A DNA stretch of 64,000 nt from Paenibacillus terrae (GTDB taxonomy: Bacteria > Bacillota > Bacilli > Paenibacillales > Paenibacillaceae). This document shows, one piece after another, positions 52,978 through 61,603 of the stretch; the stretch's first letter is position 1; every line of letters starts with the position of its first letter. The translations under genes were made by a program, and so were the position numbers. The DNA is taken from positions 644,222 through 708,221 of the forward strand of contig NZ_PNXQ01000012.1 of the NCBI RefSeq assembly GCF_005217525.1. Reading direction: 5' to 3'. A model generated the notes under the pieces. It saw only the letters and a list, made by a program, of their open reading frames with translations, made no database searches and was not told the DNA's origin.

Positions 52978-52999
52978 CCATATTGGCAATATGGTTTTT
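52978..52999 (+). terminator. Hairpin with T tract after the Nudix gene
   Basis: CCATATTG / CAATATGG dyad (52978-52994) followed by TTTTT; an AT-rich, weak terminator candidate. Confidence 0.5.
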
Positions 53000-53126
53000 C
53001 CTGTGATAAACTATAGCCAAAAGGTATATACTAAAAAAGAGTAAGGATGCTACCAACACCCTCACTCTTTGACAACAGCCGCTTATAAGGGCGGTGGCTG
53101 TGTTAACAAAGGCGTTGAAGTAGACC

Positions 53127-53165
53127 GTTTACCTTTGCTGAGGGCGGTCTATTTCTTTTTTATGT
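53127..53165. terminator. Hairpin downstream of the holin-like peptide/DedA genes
   Basis: TAGACCG / CGGTCTA stem around a 17-nt loop. On the plus strand it is followed by a T-rich run; on the minus strand the stem begins right at the stop codon of the 16-aa ORF. Confidence 0.6.
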
Positions 53166-53199
53166 AGATAAGTAACGCCAGAATGAACATGGCGAACAT
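53149..53199 (-). CDS. Tiny holin-like toxin peptide (Hol_Tox-like), possibly truncated
   Basis: The 16-residue frame M-F-A-M-F-I-L-A-L-L-I-Y-I-K-K-K closely resembles the core of the putative holin-like toxins of Firmicutes (one short membrane helix, basic end). In-frame TTG 53205 would add M-I. After the stop the frame continues as T-A-L-S-K-G-K-R-S-T, then S-T-P-L-L-T-Q-P-P-P-L. The ribosome site GGAGTAAAGG overlaps the DedA stop codon. GC-rich hairpins on the other strand (53040-53130) could be an antisense RNA. The usual N-terminal residues are missing, so it may be an inactive remnant. Confidence 0.45.
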   Translation of the reverse strand: MFAMFILALLIYIKKK

Positions 53200-53208
53200 G
53201 ATCAACCT

Positions 53209-53814
53209 TTACTCCTCAGTTGTTTTCTTCCCCCAAACATATTTCATTATAAAAAATAGTATTGCCAATACCATGAGAAGCAATGCGATCTGTAAGCCAT
53301 AACGATGTATAAGTTCTCCTGCTGTTTGTACATGATCGCCGAAGAAGTGTCCGAGTAAAAAGAAGATTAGCGTCCAGATCAAGCCTGTTGAGTAAGAGAA
53401 CAGAGCATAACGCCTAAAGCTCATTTTATTGATCCCGACAATATAAGGGATGATGTGACGGACAATCGGCAGGAAATAACTAATGCAAATGGTGAAATTG
53501 CCATACTTATGTACCAAATTTTCCGAAAATGTAATGTACTTGTCCATTTTCTTTTTTCGTCGTAAACGATCTAGAACGGTTGTACCCAAGAATCTTCCCA
53601 ATACATAACCTAAGGACAAGCCCGATATAACCCCTAGATATACAATGAAAAAGGCGAGTAACGGTTGAAGTATTCCCATGCTGGTTACAGCCCCGCCAGT
53701 CATCACAATGACTTCATCTGGAATGGGTAGCCCCACGATCCCGAGCCATAAGGAAAAAAATAATGCCGCATAGCCGTAGTCTTCGATAATGGAAATTAAA
53801 TAATCAACGTCCAT
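53209..53814 (-). CDS. DedA-family membrane protein
   Basis: 201 residues with about five hydrophobic segments. Family signatures are the early P-I-P-D-E-V-I-V-M-T-G-G-A block, G-R-F-L-G in the middle and H-I-I-P-Y-I-V-G-I-N-K-M (usually R-x-x-P-x-x-A-G), followed by F-x-x-Y. DedA proteins act in membrane lipid homeostasis, probably as lipid scramblases/flippases. ATG 53814 is preferred over TTG 53820, which touches the AAGGAGG site. The methyltransferase gene lies just upstream, so the two form an operon. Confidence 0.85.
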   Translation of the reverse strand: MDVDYLISIIEDYGYAALFFSLWLGIVGLPIPDEVIVMTGGAVTSMGILQPLLAFFIVYLGVISGLSLGYVLGRFLGTTVLDRLRRKKKMDKYITFSENLVHKYGNFTICISYFLPIVRHIIPYIVGINKMSFRRYALFSYSTGLIWTLIFFLLGHFFGDHVQTAGELIHRYGLQIALLLMVLAILFFIMKYVWGKKTTEE

Positions 53815-53829
53815 ATCCAACCTCCTTGC

Positions 53830-54405
53830 TCAAGCTTTTTTCCGGCAAACATAGACGAACGCAGGTGGAATGTTCATAGGCACAAACTTGATTTCCTCAA
53901 TATCAAACCATTCCTCTAATTGCTGTTTCATTTGCTTGGAATATTGAAAGGCGACAAACATTCCCTGATCCTTGAGCGATAGGTGAATCTGTTCTACAAT
54001 TTGATCTCGCATCGCTTGGGGGAAATTAAAAAATGGCAGCCCGCTTATAATGCAGTCAAGCTGTTCAATTTCGGCATTTTGCATAGCACGTTGAAGCTCA
54101 CGGGAGTCGGAGTAACAAAGATAATTTGGAAATTTCTTTTTTAAATCTCGTTGCATTGTCTGATCCTTCTCAAAAAGCAGTACCTTGGTTTGTTCCTTTG
54201 CAGCAGATGGAATGTATTGAGTGATTGCCCCAGTACCAGCACCAAGCTCGGCAACACTATGAATTTCACTCCATGGAATGGATTCGATCATTTTTTTAGC
54301 TAGAAATCTGGAGCTTGGTGTTACACTACCCACATAGGCTGGCGAATGCAAAAATTTAAATAAGAATAGAAATCTCTCTTGAACCAAATGACTAATACGG
54401 ATCAT
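53830..54405 (-). CDS. SAM-dependent methyltransferase (phospholipid N-methyltransferase-like)
   Basis: 191 residues. G-S-V-T-P-S-S-R-F-L-A-K-K-M near residue 26 and the SAM loop E-L-G-A-G-T-G-A-I-T near residue 54 match the PmtA/KsgA-like group; S-G-L-P-F-F-N-F-P occupies the place of the N-P-P-Y/F-type motif. Members of this group methylate phosphatidylethanolamine. Coupling with DedA supports a lipid role, but rRNA-type activity cannot be excluded. Confidence 0.75.
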   Translation of the reverse strand: MIRISHLVQERFLFLFKFLHSPAYVGSVTPSSRFLAKKMIESIPWSEIHSVAELGAGTGAITQYIPSAAKEQTKVLLFEKDQTMQRDLKKKFPNYLCYSDSRELQRAMQNAEIEQLDCIISGLPFFNFPQAMRDQIVEQIHLSLKDQGMFVAFQYSKQMKQQLEEWFDIEEIKFVPMNIPPAFVYVCRKKA

Positions 54406-54506
54406 GAACCGTTCCCCTACTTTCGATTTTCTGAATACGTTCGTTTATTCTCTGCTAAGAGTAACAAATTATACCTTTGCTTGCTCCTGTCTGGAGTAGG
54501 GTTCAT

Positions 54507-54532
54507 ATCCCCGTCCTGAGACGGGGATTTTC
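54507..54532 (+). terminator. GC hairpin between divergent genes
   Basis: ATCCCCGTC / GACGGGGAT, a 4-nt loop, then TTTTCC. It has terminator form on the plus strand although no plus-strand gene lies directly upstream. Confidence 0.6.
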
Positions 54533-54566
54533 CTTGACTATAGTCTAGGAAGCAGTGGGGAAATTA

Positions 54567-54604
54567 TTCAGTTATCATTCAGCGTATCTTCAGGGTGCAT
54601 TCAG
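54567..54604 (+). promoter_or_regulatory. Four TTCAG direct repeats at exact 11-bp spacing
   Basis: TTCAG starts at 54567, 54578, 54589 and 54600. The 11-bp period places all copies on one face of the helix, typical of OmpR/PhoB-type response-regulator sites. They lie about 66 nt upstream of the start of the next gene. The same element recurs at 56035. Confidence 0.7.
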
Positions 54605-54669
54605 TTTCGCTACCGATGAAAGAGGGGTGGGCAACTAAAAAAATGATGTACACTGAGAGGGGATCTACT

Positions 54670-55503
54670 TTGTCACTATCCATTAACAGGCATCTGATCA
54701 CGACTTCCTATGATACCTCGAATACGGTGAAGTCCAACGAGACTGGATTAAATAACACAGGTAACACCACACACAAGAAATCGAATGATTCACTCGAATT
54801 GAGCACGGAATTTATGGAATATGCGGGTGGAATGCAAACCTCGCTTCCTACGGAAAACTACAGTTATGATTACAAATACGACCAGGATAAGCTTACGTTG
54901 ACTACGGATCAACAGAAAACGTTATTATCCGAGCTGCAAAGCTACCTGACCTCCTCAAGCGCCTTATCTGAAACAGATGAACCTACTAGAAGCACCAAGA
55001 ACCCACTGGCTTCAGTTACCGAGTTATTATCCAATCTGGATATTTCGACTATAACGGATGAGGAAGTATCGGATCTATTCGATAAAGTAGCAGAAACGAT
55101 CCAGAATAATCGGCCTGCACCGCCGCCCAAAGATGACTCATTCCAGTCGGAGGTCGATAGCAGAGGTCTACCTCCTATGATGCAAGCGATGGGTGGAATT
55201 ATGCCTCCGTTCGCATGGAATATACAGGAGACCTCGAACCAGGAGGGCAACAGCACTACATCTGACAAGGAACTTACGGTAGATGAAAAAAGATCTCTCA
55301 TGAGTGATTTGCAAAGTATCCTGAGTTCCAGTCTGGTGTCCGGGTCGACGTCTTCAGAGGATGATCAAGCAACAGATCTGTTGTCTGCATTAAAAAACGC
55401 ATGGGGCAATACGGACGAATCGAATGCGACAGATGAAGAAATATTGGCTTTATTTGATAAAATCGCTAAAGTTTTCGAACAATCTGTTTCATCATCTTCA
55501 TAG
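54670..55503 (+). CDS. Ser/Thr-rich protein with internal duplication
   Basis: 277 residues from TTG 54670 (GAGAGGGG upstream; M-S-L-S-I-N-R). No signal peptide is visible. A unit of about 90 residues is duplicated: L-T-T-D-Q-Q-K-T-L-L-S-E-L-Q-S, later T-D-E-E-V-S-D-L-F-D-K-V-A-E-T, and again L-T-V-D-E-K-R-S-L-M-S-D-L-Q-S with T-D-E-E-I-L-A-L-F-D-K-I-A-K-V. A Pro/Met-rich linker (P-P-M-M-Q-A-M-G-G-I) separates the copies. The repeats look like helical hairpins, loosely EF-hand-like in spacing but without calcium ligands. Function unknown. It lies next to a FlxA-like gene. Confidence 0.6.
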   Translation: MSLSINRHLITTSYDTSNTVKSNETGLNNTGNTTHKKSNDSLELSTEFMEYAGGMQTSLPTENYSYDYKYDQDKLTLTTDQQKTLLSELQSYLTSSSALSETDEPTRSTKNPLASVTELLSNLDISTITDEEVSDLFDKVAETIQNNRPAPPPKDDSFQSEVDSRGLPPMMQAMGGIMPPFAWNIQETSNQEGNSTTSDKELTVDEKRSLMSDLQSILSSSLVSGSTSSEDDQATDLLSALKNAWGNTDESNATDEEILALFDKIAKVFEQSVSSSS

Positions 55504-55583
55504 TCATACTTTGCAATACCATTACTTAGAGTATAGTTAGCCCACAACTGTAAACCCATACTATGATAAAGGCGGAATCTTTT

Positions 55584-55940
55584 ATGAACATTTCATCGAC
55601 GTCCAGCAGTTCTATATCTATTGCAAGCACTTCATCTTCATCCAGTACCAACGATACAGCTAGTCTGGAAAAGCAAAAAGCTCAACTTGAAGCGGAGTAC
55701 AACAAGGTACAGCAAAGTAAGGATAATAAGGATACAAAAGAAACGAAAATGAAGCAGCTTCAGCAGCAAATTAAACAAATTGAAGCGCAGATTGCCCAGC
55801 AAAGTTCGCAATCCAGCAGCACGTCAACTTCAAAAGCGCAACAGCCAGCTCCACCAAGCAACACGGAATCCACTCGTGTCAACACTGCTAACAGTAGCGA
55901 CATTACCGGTGTTGGGAAGTCATTGGATATTTCAATCTAA
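55584..55940 (+). CDS. FlxA-like coiled-coil protein
   Basis: 118 residues. The first 30 are almost only Ser/Thr/Ile. A coiled coil follows (about 30-75: L-E-K-Q-K-A-Q-L-E-A-E-Y-N-K-V-Q, L-Q-Q-Q-I-K-Q-I-E-A-Q-I-A), and the tail is Ser/Pro-rich. The layout resembles the FlxA-like family, whose role is poorly known. ATG 55584 follows AAAGGCGG. It is probably co-transcribed with the gene before it; a terminator follows. Confidence 0.65.
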   Translation: MNISSTSSSSISIASTSSSSSTNDTASLEKQKAQLEAEYNKVQQSKDNKDTKETKMKQLQQQIKQIEAQIAQQSSQSSSTSTSKAQQPAPPSNTESTRVNTANSSDITGVGKSLDISI

Positions 55941-55996
55941 TCAAACTTTCTCTCTCATTTTACGGCAGACAACAGACAACAGAAGACAGTAGTTAG

Positions 55997-56029
55997 CAGG
56001 CTCTCCGCCTCACCGGGGGCCTGTTTTTT
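55997..56029 (+). terminator. Terminator after the FlxA-like gene
   Basis: CAGGCTC-CCG / CGG-GGGCCTG stem followed by seven T. Confidence 0.8.
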
Positions 56030-56034
56030 TAGCA

Positions 56035-56050
56035 TTCAGCAAACCTTCAG
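56035..56050 (+). promoter_or_regulatory. Second TTCAG 11-bp repeat site
   Basis: TTCAG at 56035 and 56046, exactly 11 bp apart; a weaker CTCAT stands at the next 11-bp position (56057). It lies about 160 nt upstream of the secreted beta-helix gene, suggesting co-regulation with the gene at 54670. Confidence 0.55.
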
Positions 56051-56209
56051 TAAGCACTCATTTTATTTTCAATCTAGTGTTCTAAAATGAGTTTGTAGCC
56101 GATAAGGACAAGCAATTCACTCCTTATAAGCTCCCTGACACCTTGTAGAACCATCAAGTCTATGCATACAGGCTTCACCAAACTATACTTTGTGAAAAGG
56201 AATGATTTT

Positions 56210-57678
56210 ATGAAAAAGAAATTGAATGTAATCGCTACGGCTGTACTGCTGGCTTCTATTACTGCATCGTATGCTTATGCCAGCTCATCGACGGACGGGA
56301 CGACCGCTGCATCTACTTCATCATCTGTAACCGCCACTCAAGAGGATTCCGCTACAGTAACTTCTACAGACACCAATTCGACAGGTACTAGCGCAACCGT
56401 AGAAGCCCCACCGGAAGGAACGCCTCGGATGGAGAGCCACCCAGCGGACAACCAGGTGAAGGCTCGGACAGCTATACAGATAACGGAACAGCAAAATACA
56501 CACAAAGCGGTAAAAGTGTAACCCTGTCCAAGCAGACGATTGCTGCGGATCAGGCAGATCAGTCGATTGTCAAAGTAACGGATAGTGGAAAATTAACACT
56601 TTCCAAATCCACTCTAACTAAAAAAGGTGCTACCTCATCGGACGATTACAGTAACTTTTACGGCCTGAACGCCGGGGTTTTAGCTGCCTCCGCCAGCACC
56701 ATTCAGTTGTCGGATTCCACTATTAAAACGGATGCCAACGGAGCCAATGCGGTGTTTGCAACAGGAGAAGGCTCTACCATTAATGTAAAAGATGTTACCA
56801 TTCAAACCAGCGCTGACTCCTCGCGTGGACTGGATGCTACCTTGAAGGGAACGGTTCATGCAACGAATGTCAAAATCCAAACGGCTGGTGAGCATTCCGC
56901 AGCTATTGCGACAGACCGGGGTAATGGTACGATTAATGTGACCAAAGCAACGGGCAAAACAACAGGAAAAGGCTCCCCAGGCATCTATTCGACAGGTACG
57001 ATTACTGTATCCAATTCGGATTTGAAAGCAACCGGATCGGAAGCGGCTGTCATTGAGGGTAGAAACAGCATTACGGTCAATAACACCAGCTTGTCTGGAG
57101 ATGTAGATCGTGGCGTCATGCTGTATCAAAGCTTCTCAGGCGATGCCGAGGTCGGAACCAGCGTCTTTACGATGAATGGGGGTACATTGACGGCTAAGGC
57201 GGGTCCCATCCTCTATTCTACTAATACAGAAGCTGTGGTTAACCTGAAAGGGGCCAAATTAAAAGGAAATATAGGAGTGCTGCTGAACGCTGCTGCCGAC
57301 AAGTGGGGAACCACAGGTTCAAACGGGGCTAACGTGACGCTGAACGCAGACAACCAAACACTGCCGGGCAGCATTACTGCGGATAAAGTCAGTTCCATTA
57401 CCGCTAATCTGAAAAACAAGACAACCCTGAAAGGCGCTATGAATTCCGAAAATAAAGCTAAATCAGTTGCGTTAAATCTGGATAAAACAAGCAATTGGGT
57501 CGTTACAGCGGATTCCTATCTGACCTCTTTGACAGACAGTGATACTAAGCTCTCCAACATCGTGGATAACGGACACACCATTTATTATGATGCAAGTGCG
57601 AGTGCAAATAGCTGGTTGAACGGGGAAACCATTACCCTGTCCGGCGGTGGCAAGCTGACCCCAGTCAGTGCCTCATAA
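56210..57678 (+). pseudogene. Secreted beta-helix (adhesin-like) protein split by a frameshift
   Basis: ATG 56210 opens a classical signal peptide (M-K-K-K-L-N-V-I-A-T-A-V-L-L-A-S-I-T-A-S-Y-A-Y-A) and a Ser/Thr-rich stretch in one frame. The frame leaves good protein near 56425, and the expected continuation (D-G-E-P-P-S-G-Q-P-G-E-G-S, then repeats with T-I-x-L-S-D-S-T-I-K-T, A-T-G-E-G-S-T-I-N-V-K) is in the -1 frame to 57678. Restoring one C in CCTC|GG at 56423-56428 gives T-P-P-D-G-E and one continuous protein of about 489 residues with a right-handed beta-helix. It is either a recent inactivating deletion, a phase switch or an assembly error. Confidence 0.7.
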
Positions 57679-57739
57679 GCAGCTTATTCGATAGAGTTGT
57701 TAGTTGAATCTATAAAAAAGATTGTGTTAAAATAGCTAA

Positions 57740-57774
57740 AGCCCATGTTGGATTCTTCCGTGCATGGGCTTATT
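57740..57774 (+). terminator. Terminator after the beta-helix gene
   Basis: AGCCCATG / CATGGGCT stem with a 15-nt loop and T-rich end. Confidence 0.7.
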
Positions 57775-57853
57775 TGTTTTAAACAATAAGAGCATTCATC
57801 TTAAAATCGTTAACATAACCATCTATATTTGCAGGAACAGGAGATTAAAAATA

Positions 57854-59497
57854 TTGACTCAAGTACAAGCACAACCAAATGAGAACGCATGGATTGCGAA
57901 ATGGGAGTCAACTCAGCCGTTAACAGATAAATGGCTTACCGTAGGAGAAATACATTATTTTCTTAGCCATGCACTGATTATCATTACAGACGGGCAAGCG
58001 GTTTGGAACATTAATGGGCAGCATGTCCATGTTGCATTTGGGGATTTGATTGCCATCGAAAAAGGATCGTTGATTGAGGTTATAGAGGGTGGGAATCTTG
58101 ATCTGGCTGGCTGGAAAATTCAGTTTGATACGTATTCTTTCCACCAAGAACGAGAAATCATGAAATTTGAATGGCATGTACCTACCGGGAAAACCTATCA
58201 AAAGGTGCAGTTAACCCGCGGTTTTTTAGCGAGTATACGTGACCGTTTGAGTGAAGAACAAGTTTGTGATGGGATTAGTGAGATGATGGTTGAGAATCAA
58301 CATCTTTTGTATGGATTATTGAAGAATTTATATCATATACAGCCAACTGAGCAGCAGACCACTGAAAATGGAATTATACGTTCTATCACCTATATGCAAG
58401 AACATTATGATGAAGTGATTACACGTGAGCAATTAGCACAGATGGCAGGCATAAGTCAGTGGCATTATTCTCGGAAATTCAGTGAATTATGTGGCCAACC
58501 TCCATTAGAGTATCTAGCGAAATACAGGATTTATCGCGCACAAGAAGAGCTGTTATTAACTTCAGCGAAATCTCAAGAGATTGCTAAAAAAGTAGGTTTT
58601 GAGGATGCTCATTATTTTAGCCGCCGCTTCAAACATTTTACAGGTGTGTCGCCAGGAAATTATGTTCGAACCTTGGAGCAACGCAAAATTTTATCCATAT
58701 CACCGCTTTGTGCTGACGTTTTAATTGATTTAGGCATCATACCCTATGCGGTTATGGTCACCCCCCTGCTATTACCACAGCATCAACGGCAATTATTTGA
58801 GAAACATCAAGTAGAATTGCTGGAAGTACCACAATACGATATCAATATAACTTTAATTCAACAAAAAAAGCCGGAGCTGATTGTTGGACATCTGTTAACG
58901 GAAGATACAAAGAAGAAATTGCGCACAATCGCACCCATTATCACAGGTCTTACCATCCATTTGGATGTTCTGCTTGATCAATTTGCAGCTTTATTTAATA
59001 AAAAGGCAGCAGCAGAAAAGCTCCAGGCTCAAATGGAAGAAGGAGTGAGAGCAGCAAGAAAACAATTAAAAAGAATAATAGACTCCTCTGCTACAGTCAT
59101 GGTTCTAAGAGTGGAACCCTTTGGATATCGATATCTTGGGGGATATTCAAGCGAGGTATCTCAATTGCTGTATCAGAAGTTAGGACTATCACTCCCAGAA
59201 TCGCTAAAGGCGGGAGAAGCATGGTTTAATCCATGCTCCCTTGAGCAGCTGCTTATGGCTAATCCTGACTATCTATTTGTGGAGAAGCGTGTGATGGAGA
59301 ATTTCAGCGCAGAGGAAAATATGAAGAAGCTCATGGAGAGCAGTCAGTGGGAAAATGTCAGAGCGGTTAAAGATCATCGGGTGTTCTATATAGATACGAG
59401 TCTGTGGGTGGATGGTAGTGGAGTTGTTGGGTATACGATGATTATGGATCAAATCGTGAGCAGTTTAATGGATTCACCAAATAATAGAGCACAATAA
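57854..59497 (+). CDS. Btr-like AraC regulator with siderophore-binding domain
   Basis: 547 residues. Residues about 1-185 form a cupin-like AraC N-terminal domain. Residues about 195-280 form two helix-turn-helix motifs (I-T-R-E-Q-L-A-Q-M-A-G-I-S, S-Q-E-I-A-K-K-V-G-F-E-D-A-H-Y-F-S-R-R-F-K, G-V-S-P-G-N-Y-V). The last 250 residues form a periplasmic-binding-protein-like domain that senses an Fe-siderophore, as in Bacillus Btr (YbbB). The protein has no signal peptide, so sensing is cytoplasmic. TTG 57854 is chosen (CAGGAG upstream). The next genes are its likely targets. Confidence 0.85.
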   Translation: MTQVQAQPNENAWIAKWESTQPLTDKWLTVGEIHYFLSHALIIITDGQAVWNINGQHVHVAFGDLIAIEKGSLIEVIEGGNLDLAGWKIQFDTYSFHQEREIMKFEWHVPTGKTYQKVQLTRGFLASIRDRLSEEQVCDGISEMMVENQHLLYGLLKNLYHIQPTEQQTTENGIIRSITYMQEHYDEVITREQLAQMAGISQWHYSRKFSELCGQPPLEYLAKYRIYRAQEELLLTSAKSQEIAKKVGFEDAHYFSRRFKHFTGVSPGNYVRTLEQRKILSISPLCADVLIDLGIIPYAVMVTPLLLPQHQRQLFEKHQVELLEVPQYDINITLIQQKKPELIVGHLLTEDTKKKLRTIAPIITGLTIHLDVLLDQFAALFNKKAAAEKLQAQMEEGVRAARKQLKRIIDSSATVMVLRVEPFGYRYLGGYSSEVSQLLYQKLGLSLPESLKAGEAWFNPCSLEQLLMANPDYLFVEKRVMENFSAEENMKKLMESSQWENVRAVKDHRVFYIDTSLWVDGSGVVGYTMIMDQIVSSLMDSPNNRAQ

Positions 59498-59554
59498 TCC
59501 ACTTCAATACGCACGGTTAGCTATGGAAGGATATCTTCTTATTTGATAATCTTT

Positions 59555-59573
59555 GATAATGATAATTATTATC
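59555..59573 (+). promoter_or_regulatory. Fur box
   Basis: GATAATGATAATTATTATC matches the 19-bp Fur consensus at 18 positions. It lies 20 nt upstream of the lipoprotein gene, so Fur with iron should block the operon. Confidence 0.9.
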
Positions 59574-59592
59574 AACAGAAGAGAGGGCCATC

Positions 59593-60573
59593 ATGTCAAA
59601 ACGGGCAATGATACGATTGGGAACCGTACTGTTAGCTTTTACCTTCGTATTAGCAGCGTGTACCAATGCACCAAAGCAGAAGGAAGCGGCTTCTTCCATA
59701 GGGAATCCAGAGAGCGGTGGAACAAGAGTGGTGAAGGATGCTTTTGGAGATGTGACAATCCCATCTCATCCGAAAAATATGCTTGTCATGAGTTCCAAAT
59801 ATGCAGAGTATTTAATTGAAATGGGAATTACGCCACAAATGGTTTCATTTGTTCCCGAAATAGAACCGGCTTATCGGCTGCCATATTTTGAAAAGCATGG
59901 AGTTAAAATGATTCAAGAGCAGCAGTATCAAATGAATTATGAAAAATTGCTTCATTTATCGCCAGATTTGATTATCACACAAGGAGACGGGATGGATGCA
60001 CAAGTATATGAAAAGGTATCCAGGATTGCTCCAACCATTGCTTTACAGGCAGGTAGCGGCATGTATGACGCAATGCCCAAATTAGCAGACCTCTTCGATA
60101 AGAAGACAGAATCCGAAAAGGTATTAGCTGAATTTGGGGAGAAGGCGACAAGGGCGAGAGAAAAAATTCATCAAGCTATTGGGAATAAAACGGTGCTTAT
60201 TCTTCGAGTAGACCCAAAACAATATCGTTATTTAGGATCACAAGCTGGCGAGAGCAGTGAATTCTTTTATAAAACACTTGGGCTAACAATCCCTGAAATA
60301 TTTAAAGACTCGAAAGACTGGTTTACACCATTTTCACTAGAGATTTTACCTGAAATCAAACCGGATTTTATTTTCCTTGAGAAAAGAATGATACAAAATT
60401 ATAACAGTGCAGATTCACTGAAAAGTTTGGAAGAAAACCCGTTATGGAAGAACATGGACGCTGTTAAAAATAACCATGTATTTCCACTAAAAACAAGTGA
60501 TTTTGTTGAAGGTGAAGGTCCCATTGGATCAAGTCTGCTTATTGACTATGTCGTAGAAAAGTTGGTGCCTTAA
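59593..60573 (+). CDS. Iron-siderophore ABC transporter substrate-binding lipoprotein
   Basis: 326 residues. A lipoprotein signal with lipobox L-A-A-C lies at about residues 19-22. The family-typical start (G-T-R-V-V-K-D-A-F-G-D-V-T-I-P) follows, and then a class III (FhuD/FepB-like) binding fold. It is visibly homologous to the C-terminal domain of the neighbouring Btr-like regulator (Y-R-Y-L-G, W-F-T-P-F-S-L-E, F-L-E-K-R-M). Permease and ATPase genes are not in the window. Fur-box-controlled; the reductase gene starts directly after its stop codon. Confidence 0.9.
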   Translation: MSKRAMIRLGTVLLAFTFVLAACTNAPKQKEAASSIGNPESGGTRVVKDAFGDVTIPSHPKNMLVMSSKYAEYLIEMGITPQMVSFVPEIEPAYRLPYFEKHGVKMIQEQQYQMNYEKLLHLSPDLIITQGDGMDAQVYEKVSRIAPTIALQAGSGMYDAMPKLADLFDKKTESEKVLAEFGEKATRAREKIHQAIGNKTVLILRVDPKQYRYLGSQAGESSEFFYKTLGLTIPEIFKDSKDWFTPFSLEILPEIKPDFIFLEKRMIQNYNSADSLKSLEENPLWKNMDAVKNNHVFPLKTSDFVEGEGPIGSSLLIDYVVEKLVP

Positions 60574-61599
60574 ATGAAAACAGAGCAACGGGATATTTAC
60601 GATATCACCATTATTGGCGGCGGCCCTGCTGGTATGTATGCTGCTTTTTATAGTGGAATGAGAGCGATGCGTACTAAATTAATTGACGCTAAACAGGAGC
60701 TGGGCGGATTTATGCGTACATATCCTGAGAAATTAGTCTGGGATGTGGGCGGAGTGGATCCGATACGATGTGAGAGATTAATTGATGCCTTGGAGAGACA
60801 AGCGAAAACATTTGATCCCACCGTTGTGTTAGGTCAGGAAATCGCACATTTGGAACGTCATGAGGATGTCTTTGTACTGACATCAAAAACGGGTGAATGT
60901 CACTACACACGTACTATTTTATTATGTGCTGGAAGAGGAATGACACAAGTTCAAAAGCTGGATGTTGAAGGGGCAAATCGGTATGAATTGACGAACCTTC
61001 ATTATGTGATTACAGATTTGTCCAGATTTAAAGATAAGCGTGTTCTAATTTCAGGGGGCGGAGATTCCGCGGTGGATTGGGCGAATGAAATTGTAAAGCT
61101 GGCCAAAGAGGTTATTGTGGCTCATAGACGAGATGAATTTACTGCACATGAACTTCCCGTAGCCCAAATGAGGGCATCTGCTAAGGTCATGACACCGTAC
61201 ATGATAGATTGCTTACATGGTGCGGGGGATTCTATTGGAAGCGTGGCTCTCAGGCATTTCAAGACCGGTGCTATCAAGCAGGTTGAAGTAGATGAAGTTG
61301 TAGTCAGTCATGGATTTGATCGTGATTTCGGTGATGTATTGAATTGGGGGCTAGACAGGGAAGATTATGGAGTCTCTGTTGATGCTCGAATGCGTACAAG
61401 CATCCCGGGAATTTTTGGGGCTGGAGACTTTATCACCTATGGCAGCAAGGTACGTTTAATTGCAGGAGCATTTAATGATGCCGTATTAGCCGTAAATAGT
61501 GCTAAGCTCTATCTGGAACCAACTGCTTCAGATATGGCTGGTGTTTCGTCTCATCATGCTGCCTTCTTTGAAAAAAATAAAGCGATCTTACAAGGTTGA
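60574..61599 (+). CDS. Ferredoxin-NADP reductase-like flavoenzyme, probable siderophore-iron reductase
   Basis: 341 residues. The FAD site is I-I-G-G-G-P-A-G-M-Y near residue 13. The NADPH site is I-S-G-G-G-D-S-A-V-D-W near residue 158. The late F-G-A-G-D-F-I-T-Y completes the YumC/IruO (thioredoxin-reductase-like FNR) family. There is no redox C-x-x-C, unlike thioredoxin reductases. IruO of Staphylococcus releases iron from hydroxamate siderophores, and coupling to a siderophore-binding protein behind a Fur box suggests the same use here. ATG 60574 directly follows the previous stop. Confidence 0.85.
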   Translation: MKTEQRDIYDITIIGGGPAGMYAAFYSGMRAMRTKLIDAKQELGGFMRTYPEKLVWDVGGVDPIRCERLIDALERQAKTFDPTVVLGQEIAHLERHEDVFVLTSKTGECHYTRTILLCAGRGMTQVQKLDVEGANRYELTNLHYVITDLSRFKDKRVLISGGGDSAVDWANEIVKLAKEVIVAHRRDEFTAHELPVAQMRASAKVMTPYMIDCLHGAGDSIGSVALRHFKTGAIKQVEVDEVVVSHGFDRDFGDVLNWGLDREDYGVSVDARMRTSIPGIFGAGDFITYGSKVRLIAGAFNDAVLAVNSAKLYLEPTASDMAGVSSHHAAFFEKNKAILQG

Positions 61600-61603
61600 T
61601 AAG

